The notes: generated by a model from the sequence alone, not told the origin. 64,000 nucleotides of DNA from Flavobacteriales bacterium (GCA_016715895.1 JADJXH010000003.1:248001-312000), one strand, 5' to 3'. Counted from the stretch's first letter, positions 17,101-25,458 are shown. A program made the numbers and translations.

Positions 17101-17812
17101 GGGCGCGTTCGACACCCAGGCCAACCTGATGCGCGACGCGCTCCGCACCAATGGCCTGATCCCGACCACCGAGCCCTTCACTGCGCTCGGGTTCACCCAC
17201 GCCGGCGGTGGCGGAGGCGAGACGGTGGGCGCCGGCGTGCTGGCCACCACCGGCGCGAACGCGGTGGTGGACTGGGTGTTCGTGGAACTGCGCAACAAGA
17301 ACAACCCGGCCCAGGTGGTGGCCACGCGAAGCGCCCTGCTGCAGCGGGATGGCGACATCGTGGGGACCAATGGCCTGCCCCGACTGCTCTTCAATGTGGC
17401 CACGGACAACTACTACGTGGCCGTGCGTCACCGGAACCATCTGGGCGTGATGACAGCGACCAGCACGCTGCTGAACAAGGACCAGAAGCTCGTGGACCTG
17501 ACCCTGGGCACCACGCTGGTCCATGGCACGGACCCGCGGGCGACGCTCTCCAACGGCAAGCTTGCGCTGTGGTCCGGCAACGTGCTGCGCGATGCACAGC
17601 TGAAGTACGCCGGTGCGTCCAATGACCGTGACCCGATCCTGGTGCGCATCGGTGGCACAGTGCCTACGGCGACCACCAGCGGGTATTGGAGCGAGGATGT
17701 GAACTTGGACGGTGTGGTGAAATATGCCGGCTCGTCCAATGATCGCGATCCGATCCTGTTCAACATCGGAGGCACGCTTCCCACCGCGGTGCGGCTGGAA
17801 CAGCTGCCTTGA
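14117..17812 (+). CDS. Secreted sugar-dehydrogenase-like / PKD / PA14 multidomain protein
   Basis: A 1231-residue exported protein (signal peptide residues 1-23, ending TTPAQS). About residues 30-540 form a glucose/sorbosone dehydrogenase-type six-bladed propeller (GWNAPQGAVWD, HGFLGFALDPNF, TWALGLRNPYR, NFGWPLFEG). Then come two PKD domains (WNFGDGQTS and WDFGDGTTS), with an Ig-like segment between them, a PA14 domain (about 810-980) and a C-terminal region with a duplicated KYAG-S-NDRDPIL-IGG repeat around a calcium-loop-like DVNLDG. It does not end in a type A sorting domain like its T9SS neighbours. It probably binds or oxidises extracellular sugar or polysaccharide; cofactor unknown. The C-terminal repeats may be a distinct sorting or anchoring module. 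Confidence 0.82.
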   Translation: MKQLVLRTVILCSSLLAALTTPAQSVPSGFADVLVMGGWNAPQGAVWDANDRMYVWEKAGKVWIVENGVRLPNPLIDISPEVGDWRDHGFLGFALDPNFLSNGYIYLLYAVDRHHLMNFGTGSYNANTNEYFNATIMRLTRYTAVGPTFNTVNYGSRLVLLGESPSTGVPLLHESHSTGTIMFGTDGTLLVSVGDGASYSSTDVGSASETYWQQALTDGIIRPAENVGAFRSQMVNSFNGKILRLDPATGDGLASNPFWNAAQPRSPQSRTWALGLRNPYRCTLRPGSGSTDPAAGDPGTIYIGDVQWNTWEDMNVCYEGGMNFGWPLFEGMTPLNSYMNTLTYNMDAPNPLYDGINCTIPYLRFQDLCKQDTPIHLNGHPNPCNSGVQIPNTIHKFYHARPAIDWRHGQNWARTATFNGSTATATDLNDPNSPVPGPMFGGYASIGGTWISGNGWPAGYQNVYFHADYPGAWIKRFVFNGQDQPLSGHDFGSNLGAIVWVGEGPDGCLYYSNYATNQIRRICYTLAVNLPPVAVASQDVQYGPGPLTVQFTGSASYDPESGPLTHLWNFGDGQTSTAVNPSHVFNAPPNTPTSYTVTLTVTDNNSQTNQTTLLVSVNNTPPVVNITSFADGGTYPVGVDTTYLLEAAVNDTEHGQGQLTYAWRTTLHHNTHTHPEPIDAAPVTSTVISGVGCDGETYSYEVKLTVTDAGGLSTTDTHWLYPRCSAIAPIAVIGTNVTIGAGPLNVQFNGEASHDPGTIVSYFWDFGDGTTSTQMNPAKTFTDTGDRTVTLTVTDDDGLTGQATVVITVITLDPPQCIGASGSVLRQYWSGISGSTVSTLVASPNYPDNPTSTSYPTSFQANSILYGNNYGTRMRGYILAPTTGTYVFTAVSDDESIVYLSPNADPRYKQQICSVPGWTNEAEFTKYPQQTSAGITLQAGIYYYVEMLHKEGSGGDHLALYWQTPTNSTRTIIPGSVLSRWQDCPPSVNLRAVLQGAFDTQANLMRDALRTNGLIPTTEPFTALGFTHAGGGGGETVGAGVLATTGANAVVDWVFVELRNKNNPAQVVATRSALLQRDGDIVGTNGLPRLLFNVATDNYYVAVRHRNHLGVMTATSTLLNKDQKLVDLTLGTTLVHGTDPRATLSNGKLALWSGNVLRDAQLKYAGASNDRDPILVRIGGTVPTATTSGYWSEDVNLDGVVKYAGSSNDRDPILFNIGGTLPTAVRLEQLP

Positions 17813-17814
17813 GC

Positions 17815-17988
17815 TCAGCGGACGGTCCCTGTGCGGCGCTGACCTAGGGCCATCAGGTAGGCTTCGAGGCGCTGGCCCCGCTGTTCGCTCAGCACGCGGT
17901 CGAGGACCGTGCGGGTGCGATGATCAAGGATGCGTCGCACGGAGCGGTCGCCGGTGCGGTCGGTGAAGCGTTTTCCTGTGGTGGACAT
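17815..17988 (-). CDS. Possible small basic protein
   Basis: A 57-residue open frame starting MSTTGKRFTDRTGD, with an Arg-rich helical C-terminal half. No family recognised. It lies alone between two convergently oriented genes, and its composition looks protein-like rather than a shadow of another gene, but nothing else supports translation. A longer start at 18033 is possible. Confidence 0.3.
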   Translation of the reverse strand: MSTTGKRFTDRTGDRSVRRILDHRTRTVLDRVLSEQRGQRLEAYLMALGQRRTGTVR

Positions 17989-18096
17989 GGGTTCGGCTGT
18001 GAAGACGAAGGTGCCCCTCCATGCATGCCGCATCCTATACCATGATCGGGGGAGCCGCTGGCCGAACGATGCACCGGGGATCGTGAACGACGCCGG

Positions 18097-19239
18097 TCAA
18101 AGCCCCTGTGCGTTCTTCCTCACCACCAGCAGCTGCAGGCCCGACGCGTCGAAGCTGCGGCCCACCGCCCAGATGCCCGACGCATCCTCACGGATCCCGG
18201 TCAGCTGCTCCTCCTGGCCTGCGTCGTAGCGTCGTTCCCAGACCGGGGCGCCCAGGGAGGTGCAGCGGATGAGCATCGCATCGGTGGAATGGTCGAGGCC
18301 CACTTCACCGGCCACCAGAAGGTCGCCGTTCACCGCCTCGACCAGGGCGAAGGCCCCGCGTGCGTCCACCGTGTCGCCGATGGCCCTTGTCCACAACGTG
18401 TCGCCATCGCTTTCCAGGGCCATCAGCCACACATGGTCCTTGCGCCTTCCCAACTGATCGGTGCTGCCGTAGCTGCCAGTGGTGCCGGCCATCACGTAGG
18501 TGCCGTTGGAGCGCCGGATCAGGGCCCGGCCGACGTCGTTCGCCACGCCACCCCAGCTCGACGCCCAGAGCACGTTCCCAGTGGCGTCCACCCCGATGTA
18601 GAACGCATCGCTCTCTCCGCTGAAATTCATCTGCCGGCCGGTCACCAACGCTCCGCTCGCATCACCGGCCACGCCCAGGCCCTCCTCGTCGAGCGGACCG
18701 CCCTCCACGGTCGTCCACAGCAACGCACCGGCCGAGGAGACGCGGCCCAGCAACACATCGTGCGAACCGCTCGTGTTGTCGATCCCCGTGATGTACAGTC
18801 CGGCACCGCCCCCTTCGGCAGCGTCCATCACCTGCTGGTCGTACGGCGCGGCCTCGGTCAATACCCACTGCACCGCGTTCTGCGCGGTGATGCGCACCAC
18901 CAGCAGGTCGTGGTCGTCGCCACCGTCGGGAATGATGCTTCCCACCAGGTATCCACCGCCTCCCGAAGCGGGAACGAAGGCCTGGCCGAAGACCCTCCCG
19001 GCCAAGGGCAATGGCACGGACCCGGTGACCTGGCCCGTCCCGTTCATCGCTACCAGGGTCGCGGTCCGCTCATGATCGGCGTTCAACGCGGATACGCCCA
19101 CCACCATGCCCGGGGCCTGTGCAACGGCACCCAGGCCGAGCGACCCCGCTGTTCCCCACCGCGTCTCGAACGATTGTGAACGGACCGGTGATGTTCCGAG
19201 GATGCACAGGAGCGCGACGGAAAGGGCGGGGGAACGCAT
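18097..19239 (-). CDS. Secreted beta-propeller protein of unknown function
   Basis: A 380-residue exported protein with a signal peptide (MRSPALSVALLCILGT, cleaved near VRSQS). The body consists of about six repeats of 50-60 residues with the pattern G-x-hydrophobic-VTG, W-x-x-x-G-G and D-A-hydrophobic, as in the delta-60/SBBP-type propellers of Bacteroidota (for example WTTVEGGPLDEEGLG, WASSWGGVANDVGRA, WERRYDAGQEEQLTG). No T9SS sorting domain and no catalytic motif. TACTTTCG ends three bases before the ATG, suggesting a leaderless transcript. Role unknown; probably surface or periplasmic binding. Confidence 0.75.
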   Translation of the reverse strand: MRSPALSVALLCILGTSPVRSQSFETRWGTAGSLGLGAVAQAPGMVVGVSALNADHERTATLVAMNGTGQVTGSVPLPLAGRVFGQAFVPASGGGGYLVGSIIPDGGDDHDLLVVRITAQNAVQWVLTEAAPYDQQVMDAAEGGGAGLYITGIDNTSGSHDVLLGRVSSAGALLWTTVEGGPLDEEGLGVAGDASGALVTGRQMNFSGESDAFYIGVDATGNVLWASSWGGVANDVGRALIRRSNGTYVMAGTTGSYGSTDQLGRRKDHVWLMALESDGDTLWTRAIGDTVDARGAFALVEAVNGDLLVAGEVGLDHSTDAMLIRCTSLGAPVWERRYDAGQEEQLTGIREDASGIWAVGRSFDASGLQLLVVRKNAQGL

Positions 19240-19265
19240 GCCCGAAAGTAGCACCCCGCCTCGGT

Positions 19266-19273
19266 TAGTTTTG
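19266..19273 (+). promoter_or_regulatory. Bacteroidota -7 element of the PAP2 gene
   Basis: TAGTTTTG matches the TAnnTTTG consensus exactly and ends 4 nt before the ATG at 19278, so transcription would start at or beside the start codon. No clear -33 TTG is seen. Confidence 0.5.
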
Positions 19274-19277
19274 GCCC

Positions 19278-19937
19278 ATGGACCGATCGAGGAACGTCTC
19301 CGCCTTCGTGGGTGCGTCCATCGTGCTGGCGCTTCCAGCAGCGATCGCCGTCTGGCGCACCGAGCAGGTGGCGCTGCACGCGGCGGTGAACCGGTGGCAT
19401 GCCCCGTGGAGCGATGCGCTGTTCAGTGTGGCCACACATCTGGCGGACGGGCTGGTGCCTGCTGCGGTCGCCGTGATCCTGCTCTTCGTGGGCACCTGGC
19501 GGACCTTCTTCATGCTCGGACTGAGCACCGGTCTGAGCGCCATCGTGGTGCAGGTGCTCAAGCGCCAGGTGTTCGCGGACCACGACCGTCCGGTGATGTT
19601 CGCGCATGACATGCCGCTGCTCCACCTGGTCGACGGGGTGACGATGAACCACCATTTCAGCTTCCCTTCGGGCCATGCCACCTGCGCCTTCGCCATGAGC
19701 CTGGCCTTCGCGGTGATGGAGCGCGGTCCGCGCCGTGCTCCACTATGGGCGGCTGGAGCGGCGATGCTGGCGTTCAGCCGGGTGTACCTGTCGCAGCACT
19801 TCACCGAGGACGTGCTGGCCGGAGCCACATTGGGCGTCGCCACGGGCGTCCTGGTCTGGACGGTGCTGTATCGTTCGGCGTGGGCCCGTGCGCCGTGGCT
19901 CGATCGCCGGCCCTGGCCGACAGGCCGAACCCGATGA
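19278..19937 (+). CDS. PAP2-family membrane phosphatase
   Basis: A 219-residue integral membrane protein with five or six helices. The three PAP2 signature motifs are present: K-x6-RP (KRQVFADHDRP, about residues 94-104), PSGH (about 131-134) and SR-x5-H-x3-D (SRVYLSQHFTED, about 170-181), which supplies the catalytic His. Such enzymes dephosphorylate undecaprenyl pyrophosphate, phosphatidic acid or lipid A; the substrate cannot be told here. It is divergent from the propeller protein with 38 bp between starts, so the two promoters nearly abut. Confidence 0.88.
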   Translation: MDRSRNVSAFVGASIVLALPAAIAVWRTEQVALHAAVNRWHAPWSDALFSVATHLADGLVPAAVAVILLFVGTWRTFFMLGLSTGLSAIVVQVLKRQVFADHDRPVMFAHDMPLLHLVDGVTMNHHFSFPSGHATCAFAMSLAFAVMERGPRRAPLWAAGAAMLAFSRVYLSQHFTEDVLAGATLGVATGVLVWTVLYRSAWARAPWLDRRPWPTGRTR

Positions 19938-19943
19938 GCCTGT

Positions 19944-20255
19944 CTACACGGGTCGCACGAGGCGGAAGAGGTGCTCGGTGCTGGCGGGGTCCAGGCTGGT
20001 GACCGCTTCCGCCCAGGTGCGGACGAGGCGGTCACCGAGCACGGCCTGGGCATGTTCCTCCACCTGCCGGTACAGCAGGGCCTTCGTCATGCCGCTGAGG
20101 TGGACCAAGGGTGTGTCGATGATCGCATCGCCAACAGGCTCGATCTCCGTGTGCTGCTCAATGGTGAGGAAGAGGGCCAGCTTGGCGCTGTATAGGGAGC
20201 GGGCCAGTGCGATGGCGTCGGCCTTCTCGCGGGTCAGGAAGGAGATCCTCAACAT
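19944..20255 (-). CDS. Small hypothetical protein, CutA/PII-like fold possible
   Basis: A 103-residue cytoplasmic protein opening LRISFLTREKADAIALARSL, then a beta-rich centre and SGMTKALLYRQVEEHAQAVL. The alternation of strands and helices and the size recall CutA-type ferredoxin-like proteins, but no CutA metal residues are evident. Its start lies 2 bp beyond the 3' end of the TolC-like gene, so it may be the last gene of the export operon. Confidence 0.55.
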   Translation of the reverse strand: MLRISFLTREKADAIALARSLYSAKLALFLTIEQHTEIEPVGDAIIDTPLVHLSGMTKALLYRQVEEHAQAVLGDRLVRTWAEAVTSLDPASTEHLFRLVRPV

Positions 20256-20257
20256 GA

Positions 20258-21679
20258 TCAGGGGGTTTGTCCGGTGAGTGAACGCCACAGGACGCCGGCC
20301 TCCAGGTCGGTGGCGAACCAGGCCTTGCGCAGTTTGGCCTCCAGTTCCACCTGCTTGATGCGGGCCTCCAGCAGGGCCACTTCGCGGGCGTTGACCAGAA
20401 AGAGCGAGCTCTCGCCCACCTCGAAGCGGCGGTTCTCCCCTTCGAGCAGGACCCCGTAGTTCCGCACCGTCAGCGCACCGAGGTCGGTCTGCTGCCGCAG
20501 GGTGCCCGTTTCGTTGGCGCGTTCGGCCACCCGGTTGGCGATCACCGTGCGGTCCCGTTCAAGGCCCAGCTCGGCCTCCGTCACCCGCAGCCGGGCCAGG
20601 CTGAGCTCGCCACGTTCGCGCCGCAGGAGAAGGGGCATTCGAAAGCCGACGCCCCATTGCTGGTCGCCACCATCCAGCCACGGCCCACCCTCGCCGCTCA
20701 GCCGGCGCGCATCGCCCAGCACCATGTACTTCAGGTCGAGCTGTGGACGGAGCATCTCGGCACGCAGCCGGCGGTCCACCTCCAGTTGGTCGATGCGTGC
20801 CCGCGCCTGCAGCAGCAGGGGGTGCGCCACCTCGGCGCGGAGCACGAGGCTGTCCGCGGAGGGTGCACCGTCCGGGCTCGCAAGGTCGCTCTCCATCGGC
20901 CGCGTGGTCGGGTCCAGCTCCAAGGGGCGCAGGGCCGGGTCCCAGAGGTGGTTGGAAAGGCGCAGGGCGGTGTTGCGCACGTTCAGTTCGGCCTGGGCGA
21001 GCCGCATCTCGCGGTCCTGTAGTTGCAGGAAAGCCTCCAGCGTGTCGATGGCGGGCCGGTCGCCTCCCCGCCAGCTGCCACGCACGAAGGTGTTCCGATC
21101 GCGGGCCAGCTGCACCGCCTCCTGCGCGATGCGGAGCGCCTGGTGCGCGGCCACCCAGTCCACATGATCGGCCAGGGCCGCGTACAGCACGGCGTTGAGC
21201 ATCTGTTCCTGTTCGGCGAGCGCGGCGTCCTGGAAGGCCTGTGCGCGGCGGAGCGCGGCCCTGCGCTGGTCCATCAGCAGCCCCTGGCCCAGGGCCAGGC
21301 TGACCCCGGCCTTCATCAACCCGTCGTTGGGTGTGGACAGCATGGGGTCCAGCAGGTCGCCCGTGTTCTCCTGGAACCCGGCGAGCACCTCGATGCCATA
21401 CCATGTGGGGACCTTCAGCCCGACATCGAGCAGGCGGAAGTAGTCCTTGTCATCGAAGGTCTTCTCGTCCAGGTCGGCCTGCACCACGGGATCGAAACCG
21501 CCGCGTGCGCTGCGCACCGAGGCTTCACCCAGCTCAGGGCGCAGCGCGGCCTGGCGGGCCACGGGGTGGTTGTCCAGCACCAACTTCACCAACGCCTCCC
21601 GGGTAAGCACGGGCGATCCCGGCTGGGCGAAGGCCGCCCACGGTGCCAGCAGGGCGATGGAGAGCGCTGCACGCATCAT
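20258..21679 (-). CDS. TolC-family outer-membrane efflux protein
   Basis: A 473-residue protein with signal peptide (MMRAALSIALLAPWAAFAQP) and two long alpha-helical repeats typical of TolC trimers, which form an outer-membrane channel and periplasmic tunnel. Family-like stretches include LTREALVKLVLDNHPVARQA at the N-terminus and ENRRFEVGESSLFLVNAREV near the C-terminus (the usual R-x-x-G-x-S/A-S-x-F/L pattern). The start codon overlaps the HlyD stop (ATGATG/TGA). Fourth gene of a TetR-ABC-HlyD-TolC operon. Confidence 0.9.
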   Translation of the reverse strand: MMRAALSIALLAPWAAFAQPGSPVLTREALVKLVLDNHPVARQAALRPELGEASVRSARGGFDPVVQADLDEKTFDDKDYFRLLDVGLKVPTWYGIEVLAGFQENTGDLLDPMLSTPNDGLMKAGVSLALGQGLLMDQRRAALRRAQAFQDAALAEQEQMLNAVLYAALADHVDWVAAHQALRIAQEAVQLARDRNTFVRGSWRGGDRPAIDTLEAFLQLQDREMRLAQAELNVRNTALRLSNHLWDPALRPLELDPTTRPMESDLASPDGAPSADSLVLRAEVAHPLLLQARARIDQLEVDRRLRAEMLRPQLDLKYMVLGDARRLSGEGGPWLDGGDQQWGVGFRMPLLLRRERGELSLARLRVTEAELGLERDRTVIANRVAERANETGTLRQQTDLGALTVRNYGVLLEGENRRFEVGESSLFLVNAREVALLEARIKQVELEAKLRKAWFATDLEAGVLWRSLTGQTP

Positions 21680-23067
21680 TTGGACGACTCGGCCTGGGCG
21701 GTGGTCCCGCCTTTCGACGAGGAGTTGTAGGGCGTGGAGGGTTCCAGGTAGAGGTCCGGCGGGAAGCCGTTCAACTGTCGCCAGAGCTCGTACCAGATCG
21801 GCACGTCCTGGAGCAGGGCGAAGCCGATGGCACCGCTGCCCACGCGGAGGGCCTCGGGCCAGGCGGTGTCCGAGGTATCGGGGCCGACCAGGATCCGATA
21901 CTTGCCGTTCGGACTGATGGAGTTGTCGATGGCGACCACCTGGCCCCCGAAAGTGCCATAGCTCGTGTTGGGCCATCCGCTGAACACGATGCTCGGCCAG
22001 CCGTCGAACATGAAGCGCACCTTGTTGCCCGTGCGGATCAGGGGCATGTCCATCGGGCGGATGTAGAGTTCCACGGCCAGGTCGAAGTGGGCGGGCATCA
22101 AGGTCACCAGGGGTTCGCCTTCCTTCACCGTTTCACCGAGGCCCTGGCGGACGGCCTTGGTGATGTAGGCCCGCTGCGGGGCGGTGATGAAATAGAAGCC
22201 GGAGCGGACGCTATAGTTGGCATAGTCGTTCTGCAGCTTGGTCACCTCCCCCTCCGTGGTGTACATCTGGCTGAGGCTGGCGTACTTCTCGCTCTCGGCC
22301 TTGCTCAGCTTGTCGCGGTAATCCTGCCGGATGCCGTTCAGGTCGAGCTGGGCGTTGAGCAGTTCGTTCCGGCTGTCGAGCAGCTTGTTCTCGGCATCGA
22401 TCATGGTGGCGTTCGCGCGCTGCTCGTTCACCCGGCGGCGTTCGAGCTCCACCATGCTCAGCAGGCCCTCCTTGAACTGCTCCTCGCCGCGCTTCAGCTG
22501 GTCCTGGGCGACCTTGATCTCGGTGCGTGCCGCCACCACGCGGATGCTGTCGCTCTGCACCTTCAGCACGGCCTGCTTGATCTTGTTGCGGGCCTGTTCC
22601 AACTTGATGGTGAGCGCACCGCTCAGCGCGTCGATCTGTGCGTCCAGGCTGTTGACCTTCTCGGCATAGCTGCGGGCGGTGGCCTCCTTGGCCATGATCT
22701 GCTCCTGGGTGCGGTCGAGCAGTTTGGGGTCCATGTATTCCGGCTTCACCTCGCTGAGCCGGAGGATGGTGTCGCCCCGCTCCACGAGCTGGCCTTCCTG
22801 CACGTACCACTGCTCGATCCGGCCGGCGATGATGCTCGGGATGGTCTGTGGACGTTGCTGTGGGGCCAGGCTGGTGACCACACCGCGCGCCCGGATGTTC
22901 TGGGTCCACGGCAGGAAGAGACCGGTGATGAAGAGGATGAGCGCGAACGCGGTGAGCCGGCCGAAGAACTTGCCGGCGCGCGCGGGCAGCACTTTCCTGA
23001 ACGACTCGAAGCTGGTCCGGTCCAGCTCGGGTGTGGCGCACTCGGGGGCGGGGGAGATGTTCAGCAT
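21676..23067 (-). CDS. HlyD-family periplasmic adaptor (membrane fusion protein)
   Basis: A 463-residue protein with one N-terminal membrane helix (about residues 36-56). A biotinyl-lipoyl half follows (IEQWYVQEGQLVERGDTILRL-type sequence, about 84-104), then a long coiled-coil hairpin (about 105-280), the second lipoyl half and a beta-barrel. It should link the inner-membrane ABC protein to the TolC channel. The N-terminal cytoplasmic segment contains FRKVLPARAGKFFGR. Starts 11 bp beyond the ABC gene's end. Confidence 0.9.
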   Translation of the reverse strand: MLNISPAPECATPELDRTSFESFRKVLPARAGKFFGRLTAFALILFITGLFLPWTQNIRARGVVTSLAPQQRPQTIPSIIAGRIEQWYVQEGQLVERGDTILRLSEVKPEYMDPKLLDRTQEQIMAKEATARSYAEKVNSLDAQIDALSGALTIKLEQARNKIKQAVLKVQSDSIRVVAARTEIKVAQDQLKRGEEQFKEGLLSMVELERRRVNEQRANATMIDAENKLLDSRNELLNAQLDLNGIRQDYRDKLSKAESEKYASLSQMYTTEGEVTKLQNDYANYSVRSGFYFITAPQRAYITKAVRQGLGETVKEGEPLVTLMPAHFDLAVELYIRPMDMPLIRTGNKVRFMFDGWPSIVFSGWPNTSYGTFGGQVVAIDNSISPNGKYRILVGPDTSDTAWPEALRVGSGAIGFALLQDVPIWYELWRQLNGFPPDLYLEPSTPYNSSSKGGTTAQAESSK

Positions 23068-23078
23068 CGGGGGGCGGC

Positions 23079-24758
23079 CTAGGCGTGGTGGTGTTCAAGG
23101 AGGCGCCCACCGGCCAGGTGGACATGACGTTCGCAGCGGGCCTGCACCGCGGGGTCATTGCTCACCAGCACCAGCGTCCATGGCGCCTCCCTGGCAGTGA
23201 GCTCGCCAAGCAGCGCATCGCGGTCGGCCACGTCGAACATGGCCAGGTCGTCCTCGATCAGCAGGAGGCGCGGCCTGGAGGCGAGGCATCGGGAGAGGAT
23301 GACCCGCTTGACGAGCGAGCGGGGCAACCGGGTCCCGTTCGGGTCCAGGGGCGTCATGAGGCCCAGGGGCAGGCGGGCGATCTGGGCGGCAAGGCCGGTG
23401 CGTTCGGCGGCAGAGCGCACGTCCTCGGTGGTCACCCAGGGACGGCCCATGGTGATGTTGTCCTGGATCGTCCCGCTGAACACCTCATCCTGGTTCAGGC
23501 TGTCCCCCATCATGCTGCGCGCATGGTCCAGGTCGAGGCTGCCCAGCGGATGCCCGTCAAGGACGACGGTGCCGGCCGTGGGGAGCACCAGGCCGCCGAT
23601 CATCTGCAACAGGGTGGTCTTGCCGCTGCCGTTGGGTCCGCTCAGGCACACTTTCTGACCGGCGGGAATGGTGAGGTCGATCCCGCCGAGCACGTCCTGA
23701 CCGGTCCAGGGCGAGCGGAAGGCCACGCCATGGAAGGCGACCTCCATCCCGGTGGTGCCGTCGGCTGAAGCCGGGATGTGGACCTGACCTCCCTGTTCGA
23801 GCGGCAGGTCGGTCACGTTACCGATCTTCTCCAGCGCGGTGAGCACGTCGTAGATGGCCTCGATGCTGATGGTGAGCTTCTCCACGGCGGCCATCACCAG
23901 CAGGATGATGATCTCGGCCGCGACGAACTGGCCCAGGTTCATCTGTTCGCCCATCACCAGGAGACCTCCGAGGATGAGCAGGCTCACGGTGATGATGACC
24001 TTGAAGAACACCATGGCGCCATACTGCTGAAGGAGGACCTTGAAGTGGCCGTTCCTCGCCTGGAGGTACTTGGCGGTGATCTGGTCGGTGCGGTCCAGGG
24101 CCAGCCGGGTACGACCGGCGAGCTTGAAGGTGTTCATGTTGCGACCGAGCTCCTCCAGCCAGAAGGCCACCTCGTACTTGTACTTGGACTCCTCGAGGCT
24201 GGTGCGCAGACCGCGCATGCCGGTCCAGCGGAAGATGGCGTAGAGCAGCGCGACCAGAAAGAGCCCGAAGGCGATGAAGAAGGGGTGGTAGAAGGAGAGG
24301 AGGACAAGGCTCAGCACGATCTGCAGCGAGGCCACCGGCACGTCGATGAGCACCTTGGTGAGGCCTTTCTGGATCGTGAGGGTGTCGAAAAAGCGGTTGA
24401 CCAGTTCCGGCAGGTAGCGCCCCTTGACCGCTTCTGAGCGCAGGCGGGGCAGGCGGTAGGCGAAGTCGAAGGCGCTCCTGGCGAACAGGCGCTGTTTGAT
24501 CGTCTCGCCGATGGTGAGCTGGAGGATCTGCATCACCCCGGCGAAGGCCACCCCGACGGTGACGAAGGCGATGAGCACCCCCCAGCTGGTGGCGATCTGC
24601 CCCCCGCTGATGAGGTTGATGATGGCCTGGATGCCCAAGGGGAGCGTCAGGTTGATGGCGCCGCTCACCAGGGCGTAGAGGTAGATATAGCCCAGCTCCC
24701 GCCGGTCCATGCTCAGCAAGCGCACGAGCCGCTGGAAAGGGGTGATCAGTGTGCTCAT
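23079..24758 (-). CDS. ABC transporter (fused permease-ATPase) with degenerate ATPase motifs
   Basis: A 559-residue inner-membrane exporter half: six-helix domain about residues 20-320, nucleotide-binding domain about 335-559. Walker A GPNGSGKT (374-381) and a Q-loop (Gln423) are intact. The remaining ATPase motifs are altered: LSGGQ is replaced by LPRSL (478-482), Walker B reads LLLIEDD (498-504) with the usual Asp-Glu order inverted, and the H-loop His is Asn534. ATP binding is likely, but hydrolysis may be slow or non-canonical. No C39 peptidase domain precedes the helices. With HlyD and TolC it resembles a type 1 secretion or efflux assembly; substrate unknown. Its start overlaps the TetR stop by 4 bp. 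Confidence 0.85.
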   Translation of the reverse strand: MSTLITPFQRLVRLLSMDRRELGYIYLYALVSGAINLTLPLGIQAIINLISGGQIATSWGVLIAFVTVGVAFAGVMQILQLTIGETIKQRLFARSAFDFAYRLPRLRSEAVKGRYLPELVNRFFDTLTIQKGLTKVLIDVPVASLQIVLSLVLLSFYHPFFIAFGLFLVALLYAIFRWTGMRGLRTSLEESKYKYEVAFWLEELGRNMNTFKLAGRTRLALDRTDQITAKYLQARNGHFKVLLQQYGAMVFFKVIITVSLLILGGLLVMGEQMNLGQFVAAEIIILLVMAAVEKLTISIEAIYDVLTALEKIGNVTDLPLEQGGQVHIPASADGTTGMEVAFHGVAFRSPWTGQDVLGGIDLTIPAGQKVCLSGPNGSGKTTLLQMIGGLVLPTAGTVVLDGHPLGSLDLDHARSMMGDSLNQDEVFSGTIQDNITMGRPWVTTEDVRSAAERTGLAAQIARLPLGLMTPLDPNGTRLPRSLVKRVILSRCLASRPRLLLIEDDLAMFDVADRDALLGELTAREAPWTLVLVSNDPAVQARCERHVHLAGGRLLEHHHA

Positions 24759-25438
24759 GTGCGGGGGCGGTGTGCGATGGAGGCCTGGGCGACGTGGAGG
24801 AGGAAGTCGGCCGTGCGGTCCTTGCGCCCGAAGCCGGAGAGCCCGGGGATGTGCTCGTGGAAGAAGTGCAGGTCGAGGGAACCCTCGGCGATGGTGCAGG
24901 CCAGGGCTGCCGGGAACGGATGGTCGCGCCGCACCACGAGGATGAGCTCACGCAGCCGGTCGCACAGCCGGCCGAACGAACTGAAGTGCCCGTCACGCCC
25001 GCGGGCGTCCACCTCCTTCACCAGGTAGGCCTTCGGGCTCTCGGCCTTGGCGATGCGGTACAGCGCGCGCAGGTCCACGTGGTTGAAGGCACCTCGTTCC
25101 TCCACCGGCTCGGCGAGCGATCGGATGGCCCGCTCAAGGAGCTGCTTCGGGTCGGGGATGTTGGCCGTGTCGAACACGAGCTTGTACTCGCGCCAGCTCC
25201 AGTACCATCCGATCAGGTAGACCAGGAGCAGATGCTTGTTCTCGAAGTAGCGGTAGATGGAGCTTTCGGCCGTGCCCAGTGCATGCGCGAGCTTGGCGAA
25301 GGTGAACCGCTCGAAGCCGAGCTCATCGATAAGGCCGATGGACCGTTCGATGATGCGCCGCCCGAGGTCGGTGGTCGCGGGGTCCTTCAGGAACACGCGT
25401 TCCTGCACGTGCATGTCCAGCTGGGCGAGTCGTTGCAT
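24755..25438 (-). CDS. TetR/AcrR-family regulator of the export operon
   Basis: A 227-residue repressor-like protein. The DNA-binding domain (about residues 25-75) shows the TetR pattern: RRIIERSIGLIDELGFERFT, then FAKLAHALGTAESSIYRYFE followed by NKHLLL. The C-terminal ligand domain is unique. As first gene of the operon (ATGA overlap with the ABC gene) it probably controls its own transcription, relieved by an unknown ligand. Three phased AGCTAT repeats and a promoter lie in the 85 bp upstream. Confidence 0.88.
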   Translation of the reverse strand: MQRLAQLDMHVQERVFLKDPATTDLGRRIIERSIGLIDELGFERFTFAKLAHALGTAESSIYRYFENKHLLLVYLIGWYWSWREYKLVFDTANIPDPKQLLERAIRSLAEPVEERGAFNHVDLRALYRIAKAESPKAYLVKEVDARGRDGHFSSFGRLCDRLRELILVVRRDHPFPAALACTIAEGSLDLHFFHEHIPGLSGFGRKDRTADFLLHVAQASIAHRPRT

Positions 25439-25458
25439 CGGGTGCGATGTTGACGGTC

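Noticed and set aside
13742..17524. A 1260-codon open frame opposite the sugar-dehydrogenase-like gene
   Set aside because: A high-GC antisense shadow; only its last 92 codons, acylphosphatase, are real.
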